43,412 nucleotides of DNA. It comes from Chloroflexota bacterium (GTDB lineage Bacteria; Chloroflexota; Anaerolineae; SpSt-313). The notes beneath the pieces are model-generated. The model did not search any database. It was not told where the DNA came from and was given only the letters and a program-made list of their open reading frames with translations. Below are positions 32,301 to 40,440 of the stretch, piece after piece. A program made the position numbers and the translations under genes. The stretch spans positions 1-43,412 of the forward strand of contig JAKPJZ010000188.1 in assembly GCA_029553955.1 (NCBI GenBank), written 5' to 3'. The first letter of the stretch is position 1. Each line of letters opens with the position of its first letter.

Positions 32301-33179
32301 ATGTGGCGCGAGTACCGCTTTGCAGCGTCAGTCGACGAGGCGCTGCATGTGTTGTCACAGGGCAACGGCGAGGCGCGGCTCATCGCGGGCGGCACCGACC
32401 TGGTGCTGCAGTGCCAGCGCGACGAGTGCCCGGCGCGTATGCTGGTGGATATCACCCGCGTCCCCGGCCTGGGCGACATCGCCGAGGAGGATGGCTGGGT
32501 CACAATGGGCGCGAACGTGACCCACGCCCAGGCGGCGGCTTCGCCCCTGCTGCGGCGCACGGGGCGCATCCTGGCCGATGCCTGTGGCGTGGTCGGCGGC
32601 CCGCAGATTCGTAACGTGGGCACGCTGGTGGGCAACCTGGTGACCGCGCTCCCGGCGGCCGATGCGGCGTTGGCGCTCATCGCGCTCGACGCCGAGGCCG
32701 AGGTAGTGTCGCCAGAGGGCCGGCAATGGTTGCCGCTGGCCGAGTTCCATGAGGGCATTCGCCGCTGCCGCGTGGATCCGTGTGTGCAGATGATTAGCCG
32801 GCTGCGCTTCCGGCCGTTGGGCGCCGAGTATGGCTGCGCCCACGAGCGCCTGGCGCGCCGCAAGGTGCACGCGCTGCCCATCCTGAACGTCGCTGCGGTG
32901 GGCGCGCGGCGCGAGGGCCGGCTCGCCGACGTGCGCATCGTCATTGGCCCGGTGGCGCAGCGGCCGTTGCGTGCCCGCGAGTGCGAGGCGATACTCGAGG
33001 GCCGGCCGGCGAACCCGGTGCTGCTGTGCGAGGTCGCCGACCTTTCGGCCTCCCTCTGCCACCCGCGCGACAGCCTGCTGCGCGGCTCGGGCGAGTACCG
33101 CCAGGCGCTCGTAGGCGTCATGGTGCGCCGGGCGCTCGAGCGCATCAGCGGCCTCGTGTCGGGGAGCCCGGAGATTTGA
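32301..33179 (+). CDS. Molybdenum hydroxylase FAD-binding subunit
   Basis: A 292-residue FAD subunit of the xanthine dehydrogenase/CO dehydrogenase medium-subunit family. The FAD contacts are seen at LIAGGTDLVLQCQ (about 34-46) and GGPQIRNVGTLVGNL (about 98-112), with ALPAADAALALIALDAE after. The ATG at 32301 (MWREYRFAA) has GGAGGAGG eight bases upstream; a GTG 18 bases earlier is less likely. It is the first of three genes for one enzyme. The substrate is unknown: the large subunit is not of the copper-CO-dehydrogenase type. Confidence 0.9.
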   Translation: MWREYRFAASVDEALHVLSQGNGEARLIAGGTDLVLQCQRDECPARMLVDITRVPGLGDIAEEDGWVTMGANVTHAQAAASPLLRRTGRILADACGVVGGPQIRNVGTLVGNLVTALPAADAALALIALDAEAEVVSPEGRQWLPLAEFHEGIRRCRVDPCVQMISRLRFRPLGAEYGCAHERLARRKVHALPILNVAAVGARREGRLADVRIVIGPVAQRPLRARECEAILEGRPANPVLLCEVADLSASLCHPRDSLLRGSGEYRQALVGVMVRRALERISGLVSGSPEI

Positions 33180-33328
33180 ACTACAAAGGACACAAAACGT
33201 GGAGAGCATGAAGGACACGAGGAGGCGAAGGCAGCAGCACAAGGGCTGTGTCTCTTGGTGTCCTGCTCTGAAGGCACCGCGTCCGGCAGCGAAGCCTAGC
33301 CCTTTCCGGTGACCGGGTTATGCGCTCC

Positions 33329-33462
33329 GCACGAGCCCGGTATGGGCCCTTTTGGGGGGTTTTTTTCGGGTTGGCTGGCCCAGCCAACCCGAAAAAAACC
33401 CCCCTGGATCAAAGCCGGGCAGTGGCGGAGCAGCGTGCCCGGCTGCTACCAGGATGCTGAGG
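33329..33462. repeat. Repeat element B: palindrome plus 60-nt structured module
   Basis: Same flanks as element A (CACGAGCCCGGT on the left) around a different palindrome (33354-33404; 25-base arms around one base, with GGGGGG then seven T). The 60-nt module 33403-33462 aligns without gaps to 27204-27263. The stem positions differ between A and B in ways that keep pairing: GCCGGGT/ACCCGGC in A and GCCGGGCA/TGCCCGGC in B. It lies in the 518-bp gap 33180-33697, which otherwise has an AAGGACAC-type repeat at 33183-33260 and GGGCTACGACGCC-type sequence, but no gene I can support. Confidence 0.85.
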
Positions 33463-33697
33463 GTATCGGGATGGTTCTCCGACAGCCTGCTGGGGCTTTG
33501 TACCCGTTTGGCCCCGCCATGGCGCGAGTTCGCCTGCGGCGACGCCCACCAGGGGCTGGGCTACGACGCCAAGCCGCTGTGGTGGCCAGGGGGCTCGGCT
33601 ACGCCCATCAGAGCCAGTGCGGCGAGCCACTCGCACTTTGTGGTGTGAAGCGTTGTAACTCGCCGGTGACGTGCGAAATGCAAAGAGGGATAGTCGA

Positions 33698-34180
33698 ATG
33701 GCGATGCTGAGCATGGTGGTGAATGGCAAGCCCGTCTCGCTGGAGGTGGACCCCGCATCGCTGCTCGTCGACGTGCTGCGCGAGCAGTTGGGGCTGATCG
33801 GCACCAAGGTGGGCTGCGGCGAGGGCGAGTGCGGCGCCTGTACGGTGCTGGTCGACGGCGAGGCGGTCGTCTCCTGCCTGTACCCCGCGCTCAAGGCCGA
33901 GGGCCGCGAGATCACGACCATCGAGGGCCTGGGCAGCGACGGCGAGCTGGATATCATCCAGCAGGCATTCCTCGATACGTCGGCGGTGCAGTGCGGCTAT
34001 TGCACGCCGGGCTTTGTCCTGGCGGTCAAGGCGCTGCTGGCGCACAACCCCCACCCCACGCCGCAGGAGATCGAGGAGGGGCTGGCGGGCAACCTCTGCC
34101 GCTGCACCGGCTACTATCAGATCAAGGAAGCCGTCGAACTGGCTGTGGCGCGCCTGGCAGCCCGGGGAGGTGCCCAATGA
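33698..34180 (+). CDS. Molybdenum hydroxylase 2Fe-2S subunit
   Basis: A 160-residue small subunit carrying two 2Fe-2S clusters. The N-terminal plant-type cluster ligands are C40, C45, C48 and C60 (VGCGEGECGACTVLVDG). The C-terminal helical cluster ligands are C99, C102, C134 and C136 (CGYCTPGF and GNLCRCTGY). It passes electrons from the molybdenum site to the FAD subunit. The ATG at 33698 has AGAGGGA upstream. Its stop overlaps the next gene by four bases (ATGA), so the pair is coupled. A 518-bp repeat region separates it from the FAD subunit. Confidence 0.95.
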   Translation: MAMLSMVVNGKPVSLEVDPASLLVDVLREQLGLIGTKVGCGEGECGACTVLVDGEAVVSCLYPALKAEGREITTIEGLGSDGELDIIQQAFLDTSAVQCGYCTPGFVLAVKALLAHNPHPTPQEIEEGLAGNLCRCTGYYQIKEAVELAVARLAARGGAQ

Positions 34181-36393
34181 GCGAGCGGACCGTAGGCGGG
34201 AGCGTCGAGCGGCTCGACATCCGCTCCAAGGTGCGTGGGCAGCGCAAGTACCCTGGCGATTTCACAATGGAGGGCATGCTGCACGGGGTCACCGTGTGGG
34301 CCGGGCAGCCGCACGCCCGCATCCGCCGCATCGACACGTCTGCGGCGCGTGCGGTGCCGGGTGTGGTGGCCGTGCTGACGGGCGATGACGTGCCGGTCAA
34401 CGAGTATGGCATCAACCAGTATGACCAGCAGGTGCTCTGCACCGACCGGGTGCGTTGGTTGGGCGATCGCGTGGCGGTGGTGGTGGCCGAGACCCTGGCC
34501 GCGGCCGAGGAGGGCCGGCGCCGCGTGCAGGTCGACTATGAGCCGCTGCCGGTGGTCACCGACCCCATCGAGGCCATGGGGCCGGGCGCGCCGCTGCTCC
34601 ACGACGAGTGCTACCCCTCCAACATCCTCAAGCACGTCACCATTCACCGCGGCGACGTCGATGCAGCCTTCGCCACGGCCGATGTCATCGTCGAGGGTGA
34701 CTATCACACGCCCTTTGTGGAGCACGCCTACCTGCAACCCGAAGCGGGGCTGGGCTATATCGACGAGCAGGGCCGGGTGACCGTGATCTGCGCCGGACAG
34801 TGGCCCGAGGACGACTTGCGCCAGATGGCCCACGCCCTGAACCTGCACGAGGGCGAGGTGCGTGAGATCGTGCCCGCGGTGGGTGGCGCGTTCGGCGGCC
34901 GCGAGGATGTGTCGTTGCAGATCCTGTTGGCCCTGGCCGCCTGGAAGCTGCGCCGGCCGGTCAAGATGGTGTGGACGCGCGAGGAGTCGTTGCGCGGCCA
35001 CGGCAAGCGCCACCCCTTTACCATGCACCAGCGCTGGGCGGCCACGCGCGACGGCAAGCTCCTTGCGGTGGAGGCGCGCGCCGTGCTCGACGCCGGGGCC
35101 TATGCCTCGTCCACAATCCCGGTGCTGAGCAACGCCATGAGCTTTCTGGCGGGCCCCTACGTGTTCCCCAACGTCAGGCTCGACGGCTATGCGGTGTATA
35201 CCAACAATGCCGTGACCATGGCCATGCGCGGCTTTGGCGCCACGCAGCCGCCGGCGGCCTACGAGCTGCAGATGGACAAACTCGCCGAGGCGCTGGGCAT
35301 GGACCCGGTGGAGCTGCGCATGCGCAACCTGCTCACCGAGGGCGCCAGCGCCGTCACCGGCAACCGCATGCCCCCCGGCACGGCCATTGTGGAGACGCTG
35401 CGCGAGGCCGCGTTGGCTGCCGGCTGGCGCGAGACGCCTGCGGGCTGGCAGCGCCCCGAGCTCGAGCCGCCCGCCCGGCCGCACCTGCGCCGCGGCATCG
35501 GCGTCGCCTGCGCCTACAAGAACATCGGCTACAGCTTTGGCTTCCCCGACCGCTCCAGCGCCATCGTGGACCTGACGCTGGGCGAGGATGGCGCCATCAC
35601 CCGTGCGCAGGTGCGCTGTGCGGCCGTCGACGTGGGGCAGGGCGTGGCCACCACGCTGGCGCAGATCGCGGCGCAGACGTTGGGCATCGACCTCGAGCGC
35701 GTGCGCATGGCCCTGGTCGACACCGCCAACACGCCCGATGCCGGCTCTGCCTCGGCCTCGCGGCACACCTTCTCGTCGGGCAACGCCGTGCTGCGCGCTT
35801 GCCGCGCGGCGCTCGAAAAGCGTGATGCCGTGCTGCGCGAGGAGACGGGGGAGACCCAGGTCTCGGCCCAGGTGACCTTTGAAGGGAGCATGGCCCGCCA
35901 CACGACTCCTTATGACCCCGAGACTGGACAGTGCGACCCCCACATATCTTACGGTTATGGCACACAAATTGCTGTGGCGGACGTCGATACTGAGACGGGC
36001 GCGGTCGACGTGGTCAAGGTCGTCGCGGCGACGAATGTGGGCAAGGCCATCAACCCGCAGCAGTGCTACGGCCAGGTGGCCGGCGGCGCGCACATGGGCG
36101 TGGGCTATGCGCTGACCGAAGAGTTCGTCATGCGGGATGGCTACATCAAGACCGACCGCCTGAGCGAGTACAAGATACCCACGGCGGCCGACATGCCGCG
36201 CGAGTTCGTGTCGCTGCTGGTCGAGGTCCCTGACCCGAACGGGCCCTACGGCGCGACCGGCCTGGGCGAGACGCCCACGCTGCCCACGGCGCCTGCCATC
36301 CTGAACGCCATCCACGATGCCACCGGGGTGTGGGTCAACGAGCTCCCGGCGACGGCCGAGCGCGTGTGGCGCGCGCTGCAAGGCCCGCGCTAA
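34177..36393 (+). CDS. Molybdenum hydroxylase molybdopterin-binding large subunit
   Basis: A 738-residue catalytic subunit of the xanthine dehydrogenase superfamily. It has the first-domain segment KYPGDFTMEGMLHGVTVWAGQPHARI, then GGAFGGRED, AMRGFGATQPPAAYELQMD, VDVGQGVATTLAQIAAQTLGI and, near the end, GLGETPTLPTAPAI with the conserved active-site glutamate E698. The copper-CO-dehydrogenase AYRCSFR loop is not present, so an aldehyde, purine or other N-heterocycle substrate is likelier than CO. The ATG overlaps the preceding stop and has GGGGAGG upstream. No Mo-cofactor maturation gene (XdhC-like chaperone) is seen nearby. Confidence 0.95.
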   Translation: MSERTVGGSVERLDIRSKVRGQRKYPGDFTMEGMLHGVTVWAGQPHARIRRIDTSAARAVPGVVAVLTGDDVPVNEYGINQYDQQVLCTDRVRWLGDRVAVVVAETLAAAEEGRRRVQVDYEPLPVVTDPIEAMGPGAPLLHDECYPSNILKHVTIHRGDVDAAFATADVIVEGDYHTPFVEHAYLQPEAGLGYIDEQGRVTVICAGQWPEDDLRQMAHALNLHEGEVREIVPAVGGAFGGREDVSLQILLALAAWKLRRPVKMVWTREESLRGHGKRHPFTMHQRWAATRDGKLLAVEARAVLDAGAYASSTIPVLSNAMSFLAGPYVFPNVRLDGYAVYTNNAVTMAMRGFGATQPPAAYELQMDKLAEALGMDPVELRMRNLLTEGASAVTGNRMPPGTAIVETLREAALAAGWRETPAGWQRPELEPPARPHLRRGIGVACAYKNIGYSFGFPDRSSAIVDLTLGEDGAITRAQVRCAAVDVGQGVATTLAQIAAQTLGIDLERVRMALVDTANTPDAGSASASRHTFSSGNAVLRACRAALEKRDAVLREETGETQVSAQVTFEGSMARHTTPYDPETGQCDPHISYGYGTQIAVADVDTETGAVDVVKVVAATNVGKAINPQQCYGQVAGGAHMGVGYALTEEFVMRDGYIKTDRLSEYKIPTAADMPREFVSLLVEVPDPNGPYGATGLGETPTLPTAPAILNAIHDATGVWVNELPATAERVWRALQGPR

Positions 36394-36404
36394 CAGGAGA
36401 TGCT

Positions 36405-36689
36405 ATGGTCGTCGGCGTATGCACCATCCAACTGGACCTGCCGGCGAGCGAATCGCTCAAAGACAAGCGCAGCGTCATCAAGTCGGTCATTGCCCGCGTG
36501 CACAACGAGTTCAACGTGTCGATTGCCGAGGTGGGCGACAACGATCGCTGGCGGTCGGCGGTGCTCGGGGTGGCCGCAGTGTCGAACGAGCCCGCGTACG
36601 CCGAGGGGCTGCTGGCCCGCGTCGTGCAATGGATCGACGAAACCCGGCTCGATGTAACCCTGATCGACTATGAGATCGAGTTGCTCTAG
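36405..36689 (+). CDS. DUF503/YlxP family protein
   Basis: A 94-residue protein of the DUF503 (YlxP) family: VVGVCTIQLDLPASESLKDKRSVIKSVIARVHNEFNVSIAEVGDNDRWRSAVLGVAAVSNE and so on. YlxP-type genes often lie near ribosome-related genes, and the exact role is uncertain. The ATG at 36405 has AGGAGA five bases upstream and follows the large-subunit stop by 11 bases, so it may be read on the same transcript. A palindrome begins in its stop codon. Confidence 0.92.
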   Translation: MVVGVCTIQLDLPASESLKDKRSVIKSVIARVHNEFNVSIAEVGDNDRWRSAVLGVAAVSNEPAYAEGLLARVVQWIDETRLDVTLIDYEIELL

Positions 36690-36732
36690 CGGCAAACCTG
36701 ACAGGCCTTCGGAGACCTGTCAGGTTTGCCGC
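36689..36732. repeat. CCTGACAGG-family palindrome, copy 4
   Basis: GCGGCAAACCTGACAGG (36689-36705) pairs perfectly with 36716-36732 around a 10-base centre. It starts on the last base of the DUF503 stop codon and could act as a transcript end. Confidence 0.85.
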
Positions 36733-36766
36733 CAGGCCCCGAGAAACCGGAGCGGAGAGGGGGCGC

Positions 36767-37048
36767 ATGGAGGTCTTGAGCCAGGCCAGTGGCGTGGCCG
36801 CGATCATTCTTGCGATCGAGATCTTTGTCATCAACCTGGTGGTGCTGGTTGCGCTGTACTTGGTGGCCCGTGCAGTGACACCCGTTGTCCCCAAGGTCCG
36901 CACATGGCTGCGGACCGGGTTCGCCTACCTCTTGCAGGTCGAGGAGTTGATCGTTACGCTGATGCGCTGGCTGCTGGCGCCTATCCTCTTCCTGTCTGGG
37001 TTGCGGGCCGGGCTTGAAGAAGGCGCGCGCGCCTTGAGAAGGAGATAG
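36767..37048 (+). CDS. Small membrane protein, unknown function
   Basis: A 93-residue protein. A strong hydrophobic helix at about 10-36 (VAAIILAIEIFVINLVVLVA) is followed by an amphipathic stretch at about 53-80 (LQVEELIVTLMRWLLAPILFL) and a basic end (RALRRR). The ATG at 36767 is preceded by a GAGAGGGGG purine run. It is not recognised as a named family. The next gene starts six bases after its stop, so the two are probably co-expressed. Confidence 0.7.
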   Translation: MEVLSQASGVAAIILAIEIFVINLVVLVALYLVARAVTPVVPKVRTWLRTGFAYLLQVEELIVTLMRWLLAPILFLSGLRAGLEEGARALRRR

Positions 37049-37054
37049 AGACTG

Positions 37055-37315
37055 ATGAGCACCGAACTGACTGTTGCCGATGAGGAGGCCATCGTCCAGG
37101 CCGAGCGCGATGATCGGACGGCCATCGTCCTGGGCGCCGCTGCTGGGGCGCTGGTTGGCGGCGTGCTGGTGTGGGCCTATCGCCGTGCGCTGATTCGCCA
37201 GGCTGAGGAGGCGGGGGTGGCCAGGCCGATGGTCGCCATCGGGCTGCCCGATATCGCACGCATCGCCCTGGGCATTCTGGGGCTGCTGCGGCAGGTGGCC
37301 GAGCTGGGGCAGTAG
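37055..37315 (+). CDS. Small membrane protein, unknown function
   Basis: An 86-residue protein with an acidic N-terminus (LTVADEEAIVQAERDDRT), one TM helix at about 23-42 (AIVLGAAAGALVGGVLVWAY) and a second hydrophobic stretch near residues 65-80 (IARIALGILGLL). AAGGAGA lies upstream of the ATG at 37055. It may form a two-component membrane unit with the preceding protein. No family is recognised. Confidence 0.7.
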   Translation: MSTELTVADEEAIVQAERDDRTAIVLGAAAGALVGGVLVWAYRRALIRQAEEAGVARPMVAIGLPDIARIALGILGLLRQVAELGQ

Positions 37316-37399
37316 GCTCCGCTCGCAACCTGGAGATTGCTTAGCTTTGTAGCGCAGGGGCTCAGCCTGCCCGAGGCACCCGGAACTGGTGGCCGGCTT

Positions 37400-37495
37400 G
37401 CGCTGCGCGAGCCCGGTAGATCCCTCAAGGAGGGGTTTTTGGAGGCTGGGGCCTGGAATCAAATGCCGGGCGGACCGCGGCGGCCCGCCCGGCAT
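37400..37495. repeat. Divergent repeat element C with hairpin (possible bidirectional terminator)
   Basis: GCGCGAGCCCGGT, then a GGGG-plus-T run, then CCTGGAATCAAATGCCGGG, as in elements A and B. ATGCCGGGCGG (37463-37473) pairs with CCGCCCGGCAT (37485-37495). It lies between convergent genes ending at 37315 and 37511, where a bidirectional terminator is plausible. The palindromic core of A and B is missing its right arm here. Confidence 0.6.
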
Positions 37496-37510
37496 CATCA
37501 AACCGCGGCA

Positions 37511-38008
37511 TCAGGGCGCCGGTGTGGCAGCGGGCGAACCACCGGCCGCGGCTGTAGCGGCAGAGGGCACGCATGTCTGCAACGCAGGCACCGCGGTCTG
37601 TAGCTCGGGTACCCTGGTCTGCATGTCGACTACTGCCGTCTGCACCTGGGCGGCGGCAGTCTGCATCTGAGGCTGCGCCGTCTGAGCGAGATCGTTCACC
37701 GCAGCCCTGACGGTCGGCTCGAGTGTCGGCGCCGCCGTCTGCAAGCGCGGGATCGCTGTCTGGATCTTGGGTATTGCCGTCTGCTGCTCGACCGCGGCGG
37801 TCTGGACCGCGGGCGCGGCGGTCTGCGCCAGGTCGCGGATGGCGGTCTGCGCCATAGGGATCGCGGTCTGCGCCCCGGGCCCTGCCGTTGACGGGAGCGT
37901 CGCTTGAGCCTGAGGGCTGCTCGTCTGCAGCGCCGCTGCGCCCCAACTACCCAACAGGATAAGGGCTGCGGCAGCGGTGAGCACCACCAAAAGCCTCTGT
38001 CTGGACAT
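37511..38008 (-). CDS. Secreted or anchored QTA-heptad repeat protein
   Basis: A 165-residue protein with an N-terminal hydrophobic signal or anchor (residues about 5-27) and then about 15 short repeats based on QTA(I/A)P, mostly 7 residues apart (AQTAIPM, VQTAAVE, QTAIPKI, QTAIPRL, QTAAPTL). The heptad spacing suggests an extended coiled-coil or stalk. The C-terminus is A/G/P-rich. The ATG at 38006-38008 has GGAGG upstream. It may be a surface fibre, but no family is recognised. It is transcribed toward the two small membrane-protein genes. Confidence 0.75.
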   Translation of the reverse strand: MSRQRLLVVLTAAAALILLGSWGAAALQTSSPQAQATLPSTAGPGAQTAIPMAQTAIRDLAQTAAPAVQTAAVEQQTAIPKIQTAIPRLQTAAPTLEPTVRAAVNDLAQTAQPQMQTAAAQVQTAVVDMQTRVPELQTAVPALQTCVPSAATAAAGGSPAATPAP

Positions 38009-38078
38009 GGTTCACCTCCAGGAATGGCCGTTTTTCGGCCTGCCGCAACGACAGCAAGGTCCGTGCCGCAGAGGAGTG

Positions 38079-38215
38079 CTGGAGCATCGGTCCAGTATTC
38101 CTGTGGAGGCTCGCAGACGGCTGAATCGTCACCCTGCCACGCCCAGCAAGCCGCCTGCGGCGGCCAAGGAGGGCTAGGCTACGTCGCCTGCACGATTGAT
38201 TGGCCGATGCTCCAG
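38079..38215. repeat. TIR-bounded element 1 of the 38-kb cluster
   Basis: CTGGAGCATCGG (38079-38090) and its exact complement (38204-38215) bound 137 bp with no gene. It abuts the next element. Part of the gene-free stretch 38009-38640. Confidence 0.7.
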
Positions 38216-38643
38216 TAGTACTTTGTCGCTATGCCGTACGAAGCGGCTGGCCAGGTTCGTAGTCGGCGCTTGAGCGCCTTGACCCCTGCGGACTGGCGCC
38301 GCATCTGCACTTGGCGCCATGTTGGAGGGTCAAGGCGCTCAAGCGCCGACTACGAACCCATTGCACATGGCGATTACTGATAGTACTTACGCGGTCGGCG
38401 GTCTCGCGCGCGGTAGGACGCCCCACCCCCGGCCCCGCCCCCGGCGCGGGGGCGGGGAGACTGGAGGAATGGGGCCCCTGGCGGGGCAAGGGGTTTGGGC
38501 GGGCGCGTAGCGCCCGCCCAAACCTCCATACTGAGACCTCCCCCTTCCCGCCGCGGCGGGAAGGGGGGTGGGGGGATGGGAACCCCGCAGTGGCTGGCGC
38601 TGTTCCGAGCAACCGCGTAAGTACTGTTGCTGACAAAGTACTA
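38216..38643. repeat. TIR-bounded composite element, with two nested inverted repeats
   Basis: TAGTACTTTGTC (38216-38227) is repeated inverted at 38632-38643. Nested inside are a perfect 32-bp inverted repeat (38254-38285 and 38327-38358, core GGCGCTTGAGCGCC, also present at 28840) and a 14-bp inverted repeat AGTACTTACGCGGT (38382-38395 and 38612-38625). The latter encloses three strong hairpins, including TTTGGGCGGGCGC with a 3-base loop. The right end overlaps the stop codon of the HdeD-like gene. No coding gene is seen. Confidence 0.8.
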
Positions 38644-39195
38644 GGCCCGCCCGCCCTGCGCCAGCGCCCGCAGGCGGAAGGCCAGGATGAGCTGCAGCAC
38701 GCCGTAGATCAGCGCAAAGAAGCCGATAAAGAAGGCGACAGCCAGCGCGCCCGCGACCGGGGTGATCACCAGGATCAGGCCGAAGAAGAGCGACACGATG
38801 CCGGTGGCGATCAGCAGCCATTCGTTCGCGATGGCCCGGCGCAGCCTGATGCCATCGGCAATCTCGACGACCCCGGCAGCGATGGCCCAGAAGCCGATCA
38901 GATAGACCAGGATCAGCCCGGTGATGCCCGGCCAGACAAGCGTGACGATCCCGGCGATGATGCCGATGATCCCCAACGCAATCAGCCCGCCCGCGCGCCC
39001 CTGGCCCCGGGCCGGCCGTAGCCCGCCGACCAGCGCAGCGACGCCCTCGACGATGACAAAGATGCCAAAGATGGATACCAGCGTCAGCAGCGTCGGCGCC
39101 GGCCAGAAGAGGAACGCCAGGCCAAAGATCACGGCCGCGCCGCCGCGCAGGGCAATGGCCTGCCAGTTGCGCGCGTACATCTGCTCGTACGACAT
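38641..39195 (-). CDS. HdeD/DUF308 family membrane protein
   Basis: A 184-residue membrane protein of the HdeD acid-resistance/DUF308 family: six hydrophobic helices in alternating short repeats (GGAAVIFGLAFLFWPAPTLLTLVSIFGIFVIVEGVAALVGGL..., then GIIAGIVTLVWPGITGLILVYLIGFWAIAAGVVEIADGI). The internal similarity of the halves is typical. The ATG at 39193-39195 has GGAGAG upstream; a longer frame extends into repeat DNA. The stop lies in the terminal repeat of the 38216-38643 element. Function is a membrane stress role by analogy only. Confidence 0.88.
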   Translation of the reverse strand: MSYEQMYARNWQAIALRGGAAVIFGLAFLFWPAPTLLTLVSIFGIFVIVEGVAALVGGLRPARGQGRAGGLIALGIIGIIAGIVTLVWPGITGLILVYLIGFWAIAAGVVEIADGIRLRRAIANEWLLIATGIVSLFFGLILVITPVAGALAVAFFIGFFALIYGVLQLILAFRLRALAQGGRA

Positions 39196-39285
39196 TGTCC
39201 ACTCTCCGCAGTGCGCTCCAATCGGCGCCTTTTGCCGCCCCTGAGCACAATCTGTGCCGCGCCCCACAGCCTGCCCGCGATTGTC

Positions 39286-39393
39286 ACTGCTCAGCCTGTC
39301 ATTGCGAGCCGCAGCGAAGCAATCTCCAACGTGGCCGTGACGCGCATGGCTGGGGATTGCTTCGCTGCGGCTCGCAATGACAGGCTGAGCAGT
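39286..39393. repeat. 39-bp perfect inverted repeat (GTCATTGCGAG type)
   Basis: Arms 39286-39324 and 39355-39393 are perfect complements across a 30-bp loop; the core is TGTCATTGCGAGCCGCAG. Elements with TCATTGCGAG and GAAGCAATC are widespread in bacterial intergenic DNA. It lies in the 383-bp gap 39196-39578 between divergent genes. Confidence 0.92.
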
Positions 39394-39404
39394 TGTCCGC
39401 GATT

Positions 39405-39433
39405 TTGACAATAGGCGCCAAGTTGTGCACAAT
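39405..39433 (+). promoter_or_regulatory. Candidate promoter of nfnA
   Basis: TTGACA (39405-39410), a 17-base spacer and CACAAT (39428-39433), about 145 bases before the nfnA GTG. The -35 is perfect; the -10 matches 4 of 6. Confidence 0.45.
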
Positions 39434-39578
39434 GCTCGCAGTGGCTCGATGCATCTTGGCTGCGGCCCGAAAGTGGACGTAACCCCCGCTGACAGGGAGC
39501 AGAGCCGGCTCAAGAATCCATGGGTCGCGCCTGACGGCCGCGCTGTGACGGCGCCAGGCAATGATAGGAGGTCTGCCA

Positions 39579-40430
39579 GTGTACCGCATCCTCGCCAGGG
39601 AGGACCTGGCCCCGGTGACCAAGCTCTTTGTCGTCGAGGCGCCCGAGGTCGCCCGCAAGGCTGAACCTGGGCAGTTTGTGATCGTCATCGTCGGCGAGCA
39701 CGGAGAGCGCGTCCCGCTCACCATCGCCGATTTTGATCGCGCCGCAGGGACCGTTACCATCATCTTCCAAGAAGTGGGCAAGACGACGCGCTGGCTCGGC
39801 AGCAAGCAGGCCGGCGACGAGCTGTTCGCCTTCACCGGGCCGTTGGGGCTGCCCACAGAGATCGAAGAGTACGGCACCGTCATGTGCGTCGGTGGCGGCG
39901 TGGGCGTTGCCCCCATCTACCCCATCGCCAGGGCCCTGCACGATGCGGGCAACAAGGTCATCTCGGTCATTGGTGCCCGCACCAAGGAACTCCTCTTCTG
40001 GGAGGACCACATGCGCGCCGTGAGCGACGAGCTTGTCGTCGTCACTGACGATGGCTCGTACGGCCGCAAGGCGCTCGTGCCCAACGCCGAGAAGGAAATC
40101 CTCGAGGCCGGCGTGCACGTGGACCGCATCTGGGCCATTGGCCCCGCCATCATGATGAAGTTCGCCGCGCTCGCCAGCAAGCCGTTTGGCGTCAAGACCC
40201 TGGTCAGCCTGAACACGATCATGGTCGACGGCACCGGCATGTGCGGCGCCTGCCGCGTCGAAGTGTCCGGCAAGACGCGCTTCGTCTGTGTCGACGGCCC
40301 CGAGTTCGACGGCCATGAAGTCAACTGGGACCTCCTGATGGCGCGCCAGCGCATCTATCTCGACGAGGAGAAGCGCGCCGCGGCGCTCCATGAGGATCAG
40401 TGCCCATCCTGCCGGAGTGGCGGCCACTGA
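39579..40430 (+). CDS. nfnA: NfnA/SudB-type ferredoxin-NADP reductase subunit
   Basis: A 283-residue FAD/2Fe-2S subunit of the NADH-dependent reduced ferredoxin:NADP oxidoreductase (NfnA), also annotated as sulfide dehydrogenase beta (SudB). It has the flavin segment VPLTIADFDR, the NAD(P)-binding GGGVGVAPIYPIARAL and, near the end, MCGACRV...FVCVDGPEFDGHEV for the 2Fe-2S cluster. The GTG at 39579 has TAGGAGG seven bases upstream, which fits better than the ATG 18 bases earlier. With nfnB downstream it would link NADH, NADPH and reduced ferredoxin, which the acetyl-CoA pathway needs. Confidence 0.9.
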   Translation: MYRILAREDLAPVTKLFVVEAPEVARKAEPGQFVIVIVGEHGERVPLTIADFDRAAGTVTIIFQEVGKTTRWLGSKQAGDELFAFTGPLGLPTEIEEYGTVMCVGGGVGVAPIYPIARALHDAGNKVISVIGARTKELLFWEDHMRAVSDELVVVTDDGSYGRKALVPNAEKEILEAGVHVDRIWAIGPAIMMKFAALASKPFGVKTLVSLNTIMVDGTGMCGACRVEVSGKTRFVCVDGPEFDGHEVNWDLLMARQRIYLDEEKRAAALHEDQCPSCRSGGH

Positions 40431-40440
40431 CAGCCTGCCC

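Noticed and set aside
34177..36393. Aerobic-type CO dehydrogenase large subunit (CoxL)
   Set aside because: The AYRCSFR active-site loop of copper-CO dehydrogenase is absent; the loop reads AMRGFGATQ.
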